In this document: piece by piece, positions 1-8,600 of the stretch
Layout of the letters: every line of letters starts with the position of its first letter
Position numbering within the stretch: position 1 is the stretch's first letter
Position numbers and translations under genes: made by a program
Notes under the pieces: model-generated
The model's input: only the letters and a program-made list of their open reading frames with translations
What the model was told of the DNA's origin: nothing
Databases searched by the model: none
Source of the DNA: an uncultured Myxococcaceae bacterium
GTDB taxonomy: Bacteria > Myxococcota_A > Polyangia > Polyangiales > Ga0077539
Reading direction: 5' to 3'
Assembly (NCBI GenBank): GCA_945952225.1
Contig: CAMFHP010000084.1
Span: 1 to 37,866 of the forward strand
Length of the DNA stretch: 37,866 bases

Positions 1-48
1 TCTACACGTAAGGAGTCGTCGGCAGCGTCAGATGTGTATAAGAGACAG
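1..48 (+). other. Illumina Nextera (Tn5) adapter contamination
   Basis: Positions 30-48 are the Tn5 mosaic end AGATGTGTATAAGAGACAG. Positions 16-29 are TCGTCGGCAGCGTC, the Nextera read-1 stem. Positions 8-15 (GTAAGGAG) match the Nextera S505 i5 index, and 1-7 (TCTACAC) are the end of the P5 arm. This is library adapter, not genome; authentic sequence begins at about 49. Open frames crossing it give the tell-tale peptides MCIRDR, MYKRQ and SYTHLTLPTT, which must not be annotated as protein. Confidence 0.98.
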
Positions 49-905
49 GCCCTTCCGAGGCGCCCGCGCCCGTGGCCGTTCCCTCGCCCGCACCCGCGCA
101 GACGCCCGCGCCCACGCCGTCGCCCTCGCCCGCGCCGCGCGCCGCAGACCTCTTTCGCGCGGCCTCAAACCTCACGGTCACGGGCGCCTCCGAGGGATGG
201 CTCCAGCCCGCCGCCGCGCCGCGCCCCAACCGCGACCTCTTCGGCGGCAATCGCACGGGAGAACCTCCCTCGCCCGAGCAGCTCCGCGCGATCGCCGCAG
301 GGCCCACGCAGCAGGCCCTCGCGGGGAGCGTGCGCGACCACCGTCCTGCGGGTGCGGGCGTGCACGATCGCTTCGTGGCCCGACGCGCGATGGAGCACTT
401 CAACCCCGTGCGCGAAGTGCCCGGCCTCGGTGCCGGTGTGCGTCGCGCGCCGGAGATCACCAGCGAGGGACAGGTGCGCAACGTCTCCGGCGGCGAAGGC
501 GGCGTGGCCGACAACTTCGACCACACGCACGGCACCTCCTTCGCGTCGATGACCCGCGCGGCCCGCACGAGCGACATGCGCTACCGCTGCCTTCGCACCG
601 ACCTCGACATCGAGCAGGACGCGTCGGGCGCGATCCGCGCGGTGCGTGTGGCCCACGCGTCGGGCATGCGCGCCTTCGATGATGCCGCCGAGCGGGCATT
701 GAGGGAGGCCATGCCCGAACACCCGTGGACACCGGGCACCGGACGCGCGACGCGCTGGCGCTTCGAGGTCAGCGAGGCCGTGGGATTGTCGGTGACGAAC
801 GGCGACGAGGGGTGGACGGTGCTCGGCACCGAGAGCGACGGGGTGCGCGTGCGGGTGCGCGTGCGAATGCTGTCGCAGCGGCTCCTCGGCGACGCGGGCG
901 TGTGA
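49..905 (+). CDS. TonB C-terminal-like domain protein, 5' truncated
   Basis: The reading frame is open from the adapter junction and no start codon is needed, so the gene is cut at its 5' end; the GTG at 72 is probably internal. The visible N-terminal part (to about position 140) is a Pro/Ala-rich stretch with PAPAP-type repeats, like the periplasm-spanning linker of TonB proteins. The C-terminal part has the spacing of a TonB C-terminal or energy-transducer domain: GAIRAVRVAHASG, then FDDAAERALREA, then WTPGTGRATRWRFEV. Such proteins pass inner-membrane energy to outer-membrane receptors, or are TonB-fold relatives used in other envelope machines. The membrane anchor expected at the N terminus lies off the contig. 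The stop (903-905) abuts the convergent DUF1993 gene. The TonB assignment is by motif only. Confidence 0.6.
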
Positions 906-1412
906 TCAGAGGTCGACGAGCGGGAGCGAGCCGATGAAGTCGGCCTTGCCGAGGTCGACGCCGTTGTGGCGCAGGATCGAGTACGCCGTCGTGACGTGGA
1001 ACGCGAAGTTCGGGCCCGCGAGCTCGGCGAGGTAGTTCGTGCCGCGCACGCCCTTGCCAGGCATCCACGGGAGCGCCACCACGCGCGTCGCCGCGCCCTC
1101 GAAGTCCGCGGGCGAGAAGGTCTTGAGGAAGGCCACCGTCGACGCGATGCGCGCGTGGAGCTCTTCGAAGGTCTTCTCGTTGTCTTCGTGGCGCGGGGGC
1201 TCGCGGCCCGAGAGGCGCGCGGCGGCGAACTTCGCGGCGTCACACGCGGCCTGCACCTGACGCGCGAAGGGGTACTGATCCGGCGCGAGGCGCGCGCTCA
1301 CGAGCACGCTGGTGTCGAAGCTCTTCTGCTGCGCGTAGGCCTCGGCCTTCGTGAGCCAGCGGTCGAGGTTTTCGAGCTGCTTCGTGAACTGCGCGATCGA
1401 TTCGTAGAACAT
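906..1412 (-). CDS. DUF1993 family protein
   Basis: This predicts 168 residues that match the DUF1993 pattern along most of their length: an SVLVSARLAPDQYPFARQVQ segment, AKFAAARLSG, a TFEELHARI helix, and the C-terminal FHVTTAYSILRHNGVDLGKADF. The family is a small four-helix DinB-like fold of unknown biochemical function; no catalytic role is established. I chose the ATG at 1412 because a GAGGAG ribosome site lies 10 nt upstream (1423-1428) and homology begins there; an in-frame extension to 1487 has no family resemblance. It is the last gene of a minus-strand run, 83 nt after the kinase gene, and its stop codon touches the stop of the convergent TonB-like gene, leaving no room for a terminator between them. 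Confidence 0.85.
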   Translation of the reverse strand: MFYESIAQFTKQLENLDRWLTKAEAYAQQKSFDTSVLVSARLAPDQYPFARQVQAACDAAKFAAARLSGREPPRHEDNEKTFEELHARIASTVAFLKTFSPADFEGAATRVVALPWMPGKGVRGTNYLAELAGPNFAFHVTTAYSILRHNGVDLGKADFIGSLPLVDL

Positions 1413-1495
1413 CGTGGGGAGACTCCTCGTGAACGGCCTGTCGGGTGACCGCACTGCGATGCGCGATCGGCCGGGGAGGCTACACACAACCGCGC

Positions 1496-3031
1496 TCAGC
1501 GGTGATGGCGTCGGTGGTGCCGCGAGGTGCCCGCGTCGGCCGTGTCGGCGGTGACCTCGTGCCGTCGATGGCGTCCGTGCCGTCGCTCCGTCGGCGCCCC
1601 CGCGTCGGCCTCGTCGGCGGTGCCCGGCGCGTCGTCGGCGAGGGCGCCAGCGTCGTGCGAGGCGTCATCGGTCACCGCAGCGGCATCGGAGGTTGTCGCG
1701 GCCGTCGCATCGAGGGACGCATCGTGCGCCGCGAAGACCACGCGACGCACCGCCGGCGGCGCGAGCGCAGGGGTCGTCGCCTCCTCGCGCTTCATGAGCG
1801 AGATCGCGATGATCGACACGACCACGAGGGCCGAGAGCGCGAGCGCCAGCACAGCGTAGAGCGAGCGGATGCGGCGCGCGTCGTCGGGCGAGGACACCAC
1901 CACCTGCGTCTGCGCGACCATCGGCGTGACGATCGACACGCTGTGCTCGTTCGGCGCCGTGTTCGCCACCGTGGGAATGGGCGAGAAGGTCGCGCTGAGG
2001 GGCACCGGACCCGAGATTCGCCCCGGTCGGCTGTTGCGCAAGGAGGGCGGCGGTGGCTCGTCGGGCAGCACCATGAGCAGCGCGTCGAGAAAGGCGTTCA
2101 CCGTGGCCCAGCGCACGGCGAGGTCGCGCGTGAACGCGCGGTGCACCACGTCGGCGAGCTCGCGCGACACGTCGGGCACGCGCTCGTCGAGGCGCTGCGG
2201 CGAGCTCATGAAGATCGCGTGGAGCACCGCGTGGAGGTTGTCGCCCGCGAAGGGCAGCTCCCCGCTGAGCACCTCGTACCAGATCACCCCGAGAGCCCAC
2301 ACGTCGGCGCGCGCGTCGAGGCCCGACTCGCCCCGCGCCTGCTCGGGGGACATGTAGAAGGGCGTTCCGATCACGGCGCCGGTGCGGGTCATGCGGTTGC
2401 CCGCGGTGCTGTCGGTGCGGGCCAGACCGAAGTCGATGACCTTGGGCACCATGTGGCCGTCGGGCGACTGCACGAGAAAGACGTTCTCGGGCTTCAGATC
2501 GCGGTGCAGCACGCCCTTGTCGTGCGCCGCGGCCACGGCCTGCATCACGGGAATGAGCACCTGCTGCGACTCCGACACCGTGAGCCTGCCCCGTTGCTTC
2601 AGGTGCTCGTGCAGGTCCCTCCCTTCGAGGAACTCCTGCACGATGTACTGGTGCCCCGTGGCCTCGTCCTTCCCCATGTCGAGGATGTCGACGATGTGGG
2701 GGTGGGCCACGCGCGTCGCGGCCTGCGCCTCGATGAGAAAGCGCTTCGCGATGTCGGGGTCGTCGACCAGCTCGGCGCGCAGGAGCTTCAGCGCCACACG
2801 CCGCGTCGTCCAGGTGTTGATGGCCTCGTAGACGTGCCCGATGGCCCCCGCCCCGAGCTTGCGCACCACACGGTAGTGCCCGCCGAGGAGCGTGCCCGGC
2901 GCGATGTCGTCGTCGCGCTTTCTCCGCGGCGCCGCCTCCCGAACCGGAATGGGATCGGGCGACGAAATCACCTCCTCGCGGACGATCGTGTCGTCTTCTT
3001 CGCGCCGGAGGCGCTCACGACGGCCCGTCAT
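1496..3031 (-). CDS. membrane Ser/Thr protein kinase (Hanks type)
   Basis: This predicts 511 residues. A charged 45-residue N terminus leads into a full kinase domain (about 53-325). It has a glycine loop LGAGAIGHV (59-67), a VALK lysine (K82), HRDLKPEN (176-183), DFG (200-202) and a GTPFYMSPE activation-loop end (to 230), so it should be catalytically active. After a Pro-rich juxtamembrane linker there is one membrane helix (about 391-412), then an Asp/Ala/Thr-rich tail ending in His/Arg clusters that should lie outside the inner membrane. That is the one-pass receptor-kinase plan common in myxobacteria, but no ligand domain is recognisable in the tail. The ATG has AGGGG 7 nt upstream. The gene follows the FHA-AAA+ activator by 83 nt, so the kinase may phosphorylate a partner read by that FHA domain (inference). 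Confidence 0.95.
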   Translation of the reverse strand: MTGRRERLRREEDDTIVREEVISSPDPIPVREAAPRRKRDDDIAPGTLLGGHYRVVRKLGAGAIGHVYEAINTWTTRRVALKLLRAELVDDPDIAKRFLIEAQAATRVAHPHIVDILDMGKDEATGHQYIVQEFLEGRDLHEHLKQRGRLTVSESQQVLIPVMQAVAAAHDKGVLHRDLKPENVFLVQSPDGHMVPKVIDFGLARTDSTAGNRMTRTGAVIGTPFYMSPEQARGESGLDARADVWALGVIWYEVLSGELPFAGDNLHAVLHAIFMSSPQRLDERVPDVSRELADVVHRAFTRDLAVRWATVNAFLDALLMVLPDEPPPPSLRNSRPGRISGPVPLSATFSPIPTVANTAPNEHSVSIVTPMVAQTQVVVSSPDDARRIRSLYAVLALALSALVVVSIIAISLMKREEATTPALAPPAVRRVVFAAHDASLDATAATTSDAAAVTDDASHDAGALADDAPGTADEADAGAPTERRHGRHRRHEVTADTADAGTSRHHRRHHR

Positions 3032-3114
3032 TCACGCACCCCTGCGCGAACCGACGTTTTTGTGCCGTGAGAGCGAAGCCATACAGCGACGGTAGAAGAG
3101 TGCGCGCGACGGTG

Positions 3115-4458
3115 TCAATCATCGGACTCGCGCAGTCCGTGGCGTCGCACGAGGGCGCGGAGGTGCTTGCGGTCGACGCCCGACACCCGCGACGCGGCCG
3201 AGAGGTTCTGCTCGCAGCGCTCCATGAGGGCGCGGAGGTAGGTGCGCTCGAAGGCGTCGATCACCTGCTGCCGCGCCTCGGCCCACGGGAGGTCGGTGCG
3301 TACGGCGAGCGAGGCGCCGTCGTCTCCGTGCGCGCCCACCGAGAGCCCATGCGCGAGGTCGGCGAAGCCCGTGGCGCGGGGTGCGAGGGCCACCGCACGG
3401 TCGATCACGTTGCGGAGTTCGCGCACGTTGCCTGGCCAGTCGTGCCCCAGGAGCAGGTCGAGTCCCGGGCCCTCGACGTCACCGGGTTCGATGCCCCGTC
3501 GGCGCAGCAGTTCGGCCACGAGGGGCGCGAGGTCTTCGCGGCGCGCGCGCAGCGCAGGGAGCGTCACGCGCAGCACCGAGAGGCGGTAGTAGAGGTCGGG
3601 GCGAAAGCTCCCCGCGGCCACCTGCGACGAGAGGTCGTGTCGGGACGCTGCGACCACGCGCACGTCGAGGGGACGGTCGGTGTCCGAGCCCACGGGGCGC
3701 ACGCGGCGCTCCTCGATCACACGGAGGAGACGGGCCTGCACCGCCGACGAGATGCTCCCGAGCTCGTCGAGAAAGATCGTGCCGCCGTGGGCCCGCGCAA
3801 ACGCCCCCGCGCGCTGCGACGACGCGCCGGTGAACGCGCCCTTCACGTGGCCGAAGAGCTCGCTCTCCAACAACGACTCGGGGAGCGCGCCGCAGTCGAT
3901 CGCCACGAAGGGTCCGCGACGACGCGCGCCGCCGTCGTGGAGGGCCCGCGCGACGAGCTCCTTGCCCGTGCCGGTCTCGCCCTCGACGAGCACCGTCACG
4001 TCGCTCTGCGCGGCGAGTTCGAGCACCGCGAAGACCTCTCGCATCGCGAGGCTCTCGCCCACCATGTCGCCGAAGCGACGGGCCCGCGACGGCGCGAGCT
4101 CCACGCGCTGGGGCACGGGCTGCACGCGAAGAAAGGTGCGTCCGACCTTGAGCGTCGCGCCCGCGGGAACCCGCGCACGGGTCAGCGCCGAGCCCTCGTA
4201 GCGCGTGCCGTTGGTGCTCCCGAGGTCTTCGACCACGAAGCGTCCGTCTTCGATGAACACGGTGAGGTGACGCCGCGACGCGCGGTCGTCGGTGAGCACG
4301 AGATCGCACGCGGGATCGGTGCCCACGACGACGGGACGGTCTTCGAGCGGAACGCCGCGTCCACGGTCGGGTCCATCGACGACGACCACCTGGCACTGAA
4401 GTTTGCGCGCGAGGCCGGGGAGCGATTCGGTGTGCACCGTGGCGGGCGGGGGAGACAT
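3115..4458 (-). CDS. FHA-domain sigma54-dependent transcriptional activator
   Basis: This predicts 447 residues. An N-terminal FHA domain (about 22-115) carries the phospho-threonine-binding signatures SRRH (61-64) and STNGT (81-85). The sigma54 AAA+ domain (about 130-370) is intact: Walker A GETGTGKE (160-167), the sigma54-contact loop GAFTGA (207-212) and Walker B IFLDE. A Fis-type helix-turn-helix lies at the C terminus (LSAASRVSGVDRKHLRALVRRHG). It should open sigma54 promoters when its FHA domain docks a phosphorylated partner, a design known from myxobacterial regulators. The ATG at 4458 precedes the conserved part; an upstream in-frame start at 4497 would add 13 residues with no domain content. 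It sits between the caspase-like gene (51 nt upstream) and the kinase gene (83 nt downstream), all in one direction. Confidence 0.93.
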   Translation of the reverse strand: MSPPPATVHTESLPGLARKLQCQVVVVDGPDRGRGVPLEDRPVVVGTDPACDLVLTDDRASRRHLTVFIEDGRFVVEDLGSTNGTRYEGSALTRARVPAGATLKVGRTFLRVQPVPQRVELAPSRARRFGDMVGESLAMREVFAVLELAAQSDVTVLVEGETGTGKELVARALHDGGARRRGPFVAIDCGALPESLLESELFGHVKGAFTGASSQRAGAFARAHGGTIFLDELGSISSAVQARLLRVIEERRVRPVGSDTDRPLDVRVVAASRHDLSSQVAAGSFRPDLYYRLSVLRVTLPALRARREDLAPLVAELLRRRGIEPGDVEGPGLDLLLGHDWPGNVRELRNVIDRAVALAPRATGFADLAHGLSVGAHGDDGASLAVRTDLPWAEARQQVIDAFERTYLRALMERCEQNLSAASRVSGVDRKHLRALVRRHGLRESDD

Positions 4459-4509
4459 CGGCGGGTCATGCGATGCTGCACACGCCGCCGCGACCACGGC
4501 AACGGTGCG

Positions 4510-5577
4510 TCAGCGCGCGCGACGCGGACGGGATCGCGTGCGCCCACCGCTCGGCGCGCGGAGTCTCTCGGGCTCGATCCACTCGTCCCAGGTGTCGTCC
4601 CAGCCGTCGAAGTGCACGAGGTGAACGCCCGCGCGCGACGCGAGCACCTCGGCGGGCCACCAGGCTTCGTCTTCGTCCTGCGCTTCGACGCGCGTGCCCG
4701 GCGCCCACTGCACGGGCTCCCACGGCGACACCTCGCCCTCGGCGACCCACTCGTCGTCGGCGTCGTCCCAGCCCACGTAGTGCACGCGAAGCTCGCCGGG
4801 GCGCGCGTCGGTGACGAGCGCTTTGTAGGTCTCTCCGTCCGACGCGGTGGCGCGCACGTACTCGCCCACGAGCGGGTGCGCGCGGCGCGTTCCGGCGCCG
4901 AGCACGAGGTCGGCGTCGAAGCCCGCGGTGGCCACGAAGGTCGAGAGCTGCCCCTCGCCGTAGGCCATCGTGCGCTCCGCGTAGTTCGCCAGCTCGCGGA
5001 AGGTCACGCGCCCGTCGCCATCTCCATCGACCGCGAGCGCGCCGTCGAACGCGCGGATCACGCAGTCGGTGAAGGTCCACGCGCCGGTGGAGGTGAGGCT
5101 CGACGACGACGACGTGAGCACGCCGTACGCGACGCGCCCCGCGCGATGGATCGCATCGAGCGCGAGCTGTCCCGAGAAGCAGCAGTCGGCGAAGAGCATC
5201 GCGTGCGATCCGCGGAAGCGCCGCTCGACGATCGCAAACACCGCAGGCGTCGGGAGCACGTCGTCGTAGAGCACGAACGAGCCGGTGCCCGCCTCGCTGC
5301 GGTCTCCGTGGCCCGCGTAGTACACGATCAGCGTGTCGCCCTCGCGCGCCCGCGCGGCGATGGCTTCGAGGCCCGCGCGCACCGCATCGAGCGTCGCGTC
5401 GGCGTCGCGCAACACGGCCACCTGACCGCGAGGAACTCCCCGTCGCACGAAGGTCTCGACGAGCACGTCGTCGCGTCGCCCCTCGGTGGGCCAGTGCTCT
5501 CCATCTGGATAGGTCACGATCCCGACGGAGAACACCCAGGTGCGTGACGGGTCCCACGAGGCGCGCGGTGCGTTCAT
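4510..5577 (-). CDS. caspase-like protease with EF-hand loop and two Tudor-knot-like modules
   Basis: This predicts 355 residues with no signal peptide or membrane helix, so it is cytoplasmic. Residues about 12-230 form a caspase/peptidase C14 domain: the YYAGHGD motif gives the catalytic histidine (H90), and ADCCFSG gives the catalytic cysteine (C133 by alignment with DSCHSG of metacaspases). A loop DGDGDGRVTFRE (184-195) satisfies every calcium-ligand position of a canonical EF-hand. Two consecutive modules follow, at about 234-285 and 292-342, with GELRVHYVGWDDADDEWV and GVHLVHFDGWDDTWDEWI. These match the Tudor-knot/chromo-barrel pattern of eukaryotic chromatin readers. The tail is Arg-rich. 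Bacterial caspase-like proteins often act in regulated proteolysis or cell death; the Tudor-like part may choose the substrate or ligand (inference). It lies between hrpA and the FHA activator. Confidence 0.88.
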   Translation of the reverse strand: MNAPRASWDPSRTWVFSVGIVTYPDGEHWPTEGRRDDVLVETFVRRGVPRGQVAVLRDADATLDAVRAGLEAIAARAREGDTLIVYYAGHGDRSEAGTGSFVLYDDVLPTPAVFAIVERRFRGSHAMLFADCCFSGQLALDAIHRAGRVAYGVLTSSSSSLTSTGAWTFTDCVIRAFDGALAVDGDGDGRVTFRELANYAERTMAYGEGQLSTFVATAGFDADLVLGAGTRRAHPLVGEYVRATASDGETYKALVTDARPGELRVHYVGWDDADDEWVAEGEVSPWEPVQWAPGTRVEAQDEDEAWWPAEVLASRAGVHLVHFDGWDDTWDEWIEPERLRAPSGGRTRSRPRRAR

Positions 5578-5635
5578 CGCGCGAACGGTAGCGAAGAGGT
5601 CGCCGTGGGCGCGAGGGGGTTTCGCGCGGCGCGCT

Positions 5636-8600
5636 TCAGCGAAGGGCGTTAAGCGCCGCAGAGACCTTCGTCGTCGACACCGAGAAGGGCGTGGTGAGCT
5701 CGGGCGCGAAGATCGACACGCGGAGTTCTTCGAGCATCCAGCGCAGCTCGTCGACGGCCTCGGCGTCGGCGGCCTTCGCGCGCTTCGTCACGAAGGTGGC
5801 GAGGAGCGGCGCGAGCGGACTGTACTTGTTGGCGTCCTTCTGCGGGTCGTCGACGGCGCGGGCGAGGCGCACCTGGATGGCCTTGAAATACCGGGGAAGG
5901 TGCGCGAGGCGCGTGAGCGGCGCCGTCTCGACGAGCGTCGCGGGCGCGAGGGCGTCGAGCTGCGCGCGCATCTCCTTCAGGGCGGCGGAACCGCTCGGGT
6001 GCTTCGAGGCGTTGCGCAGCGCGAGCACCGTGCGATCGAGCTCGGCGGCCACGGCCTTGAGCGTGTCGGCCCAGCGGCGCGAGACCGGATCGAGCTTCGG
6101 CGCCCCCTCGCGCACGAGCTGTTCGAAGCGCTCGCGCGTGCGGGGGAGCGTGTCGTCGTCGAGGCCGAACGCGTCGTCAACGATGCGCGCGAGCACGGTG
6201 TTGCGAAAGGTCTCGGCCTCGGCGCGTCCGAGCGGTGAGCCATCGAGGTGCGGCAGCGGTGACGGGATGCGCGCGATCACGGTCTGCACCACGCCGCGCG
6301 TCGCGAGCATCACGAGGCGACGCACGCCCGCACGGGTCGCGGTCACCGCCGCGGGCGACGATTCGAGCAGCGTGAGATCGACGGAGACGCCGCGGTCGAG
6401 GAGCGCGGGGTACGTGCGCACGTCGACGTTGCCCACGCGGCGCACGACGAAGGGCGGGAGCTCGCCGAAGTCCCACGCGGTCACCCCGCGGCGCTCCCAG
6501 GCGGGCGGTGCGGCGGTGCCCTTCCACGCGGCGCGGGCGCGGGCGCCGTGGCGTTCGAGGAGCTCGTCGGCGTTGCGTCCCTCGGCGACCACCCGGCCCT
6601 GCTCGTCGACGATGCGAAGGTACAGACGGAGGAAGGGAACGCCCGCGTCGAGCTCCAGGTCGCGCTCGTCGACGGCCACGCCCGAGAGCGCCGCGGCGGC
6701 CTTCGCGAGCGCGGGGCGCAGCGGTCCGTCGAAGGGCTTGAGCTGCGAGGCGATGACCTCGGCGAACTCGCTCAGCGTGCCGAAGCTCTTGCGCACGGCC
6801 TTCGGAGCGCGCGCCAGAATCGACGCGATGCGCTCGCGGTGCCACGCGGGAATGGCCCAGTCGAGCTCGCCCGCGCGGATCTGCGGCACGAGCACGAGGG
6901 GCACGGTCACCGTCGCGCCGTCGTCGTCGGCGGTCGGGTCGAAGCGGTACGTCACGGGCAGCGCGACGCCGTGGAGGGTGATGGCGTCGGGGTAGTCCTT
7001 CGGGCGCAGATCGGGGTCGTTGGCGAGCACGTCGTCGACGGTGAGCGTGAGGAGGTCGGGGTTCTTCGCCTCCGCGGTCTCACGCCACGCTTCGAAGAGC
7101 TTGCCGTTCACGATGTCGAGCGGGACGCGCTGGTCGAAGAAGTTCAGCAGCGCGTCGTCGTCGACCACCATGTCGCTGCGGCGGGCCTTGTCGCGAAGCT
7201 TCGCGACGCGCTCCATCACCTCGCGGTTGCGCGCCTGAAAGCGCCCGCGGGTCTTGAACTCGCCGCGCACGAGCGCGTGGTCGAGGAACATGAGCCGCGC
7301 CTGCGGCGGCGACACGCTCGCGTAGTCGACGATGCGGTCGCGAAAGAGCTGCACGCCGAAGAGGGTCGCGCTCTCGCGCACCACCGCCCGCGCGGATTTC
7401 TCGGACCAGTGCGGGTCCGTGTGGCTGCGCTTCACGAGGTGCGGGGCGGCGTCGAGGATCCACTCGGGCTCGATGCGCGCCACGACGCGCGCGTAGAGCT
7501 GCGCGGTCTCGACGAGCTCGAAGGCCATGACCCACGGGGCCCCGCGCTTCGCGAGCGCCGACGAGGGGTGGATCGCGAAGCGTGTCTCGCGTCCGCCCTG
7601 GTAGATGCGGTGCTGCGTGTGCCACTGGCCGATCTTCGAGAGCAGGCCCGTGAGCAGCGCGGTGTGCAGCGCGCGGTCGTGGGGAGACTCCTCGCCCTCG
7701 GGCGTCGGCGTGCGGGCCGCGGGGCGCGTGACCGGGAGCTTGAGCTCGCGCACCACCTCGTCGAGCTGGCGATGCAGCTCGCGCCACTCGCGCACACGAA
7801 GGAACGAGAGGAAGTTGTCGCGGCACACCCGACGGAGGTGCGAGGTGCCCTTGCGCTCGGCCTCGCGCACGAAGTCCCAGAGCTTGAGGAGGCTCGCGAA
7901 ATCAGACCGATCGTCGCGGAAGCGTCGGTGGAGCTCGTCGGCCTTCTGCGCGAGCTCGCGGGGGCGCTCGCGGGGGTCTTGCAGGTTGAGCGCGGCGGCG
8001 ATGACCAGCACGTCGTCGAGGCATCCGCGCTCGGCGCCCGCGAGGATCATGCGGGCGATGCGCGGGTCGACGGGAAAGCGCGCGAGCTGGCGTCCGAGGG
8101 ACGTGAGCGCGCGCTCGGGCGTGAGCGCGCCGAGCTCTTCGAGCACCTTGTAGCCCTCGCTGATCGCGCGAGGCTGCGGCGGGTCGAGAAAGGGAAAGGT
8201 CTCCACGTCGCCGAGGTCGAGGGACTTCATGCGCAGGATCACCCCCGCGAGGCCCGTGCGCTTGATCTCGGGGTCGGTGAACGCGGGGCGCGCTTCGAAG
8301 CTCGGCTCGTCGTAGAGGCGCACGCAGATGCCGTCGCGCACGCGTCCGCAGCGCCCCTTGCGCTGGTCCGCGGAGGCCTTCGAGATGGCCTCGATCTGGA
8401 GCCGCGTGACGCCCGAGCGCGCGTCGTACCGCGAGAGCCGCGCGACGCCCGTGTCGATCACATACACAATGCCCGGAATGGTCAGCGAGGTCTCGGCGAC
8501 GTTGGTCGCGAGGATCACCCGACGCTGCGCGATGGGCGCGAACACGCGCGACTGTTCGGCGGCCGAGAGGCGCGCGTAGAGCGGCTGCACCGCGGTGTTG

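Noticed and set aside
2-682. Open frames beginning or ending with MCIRDR, MYKRQ or SYTHLTLPTT
   Set aside because: These peptides are translated Nextera adapter and the remaining parts are shadows of the TonB-like gene.
1445-5547. Long plus-strand frames (1445-3070 and 3067-5547)
   Set aside because: They are antisense to the kinase, FHA activator and caspase-like genes, each of which has clear family motifs in the minus strand.
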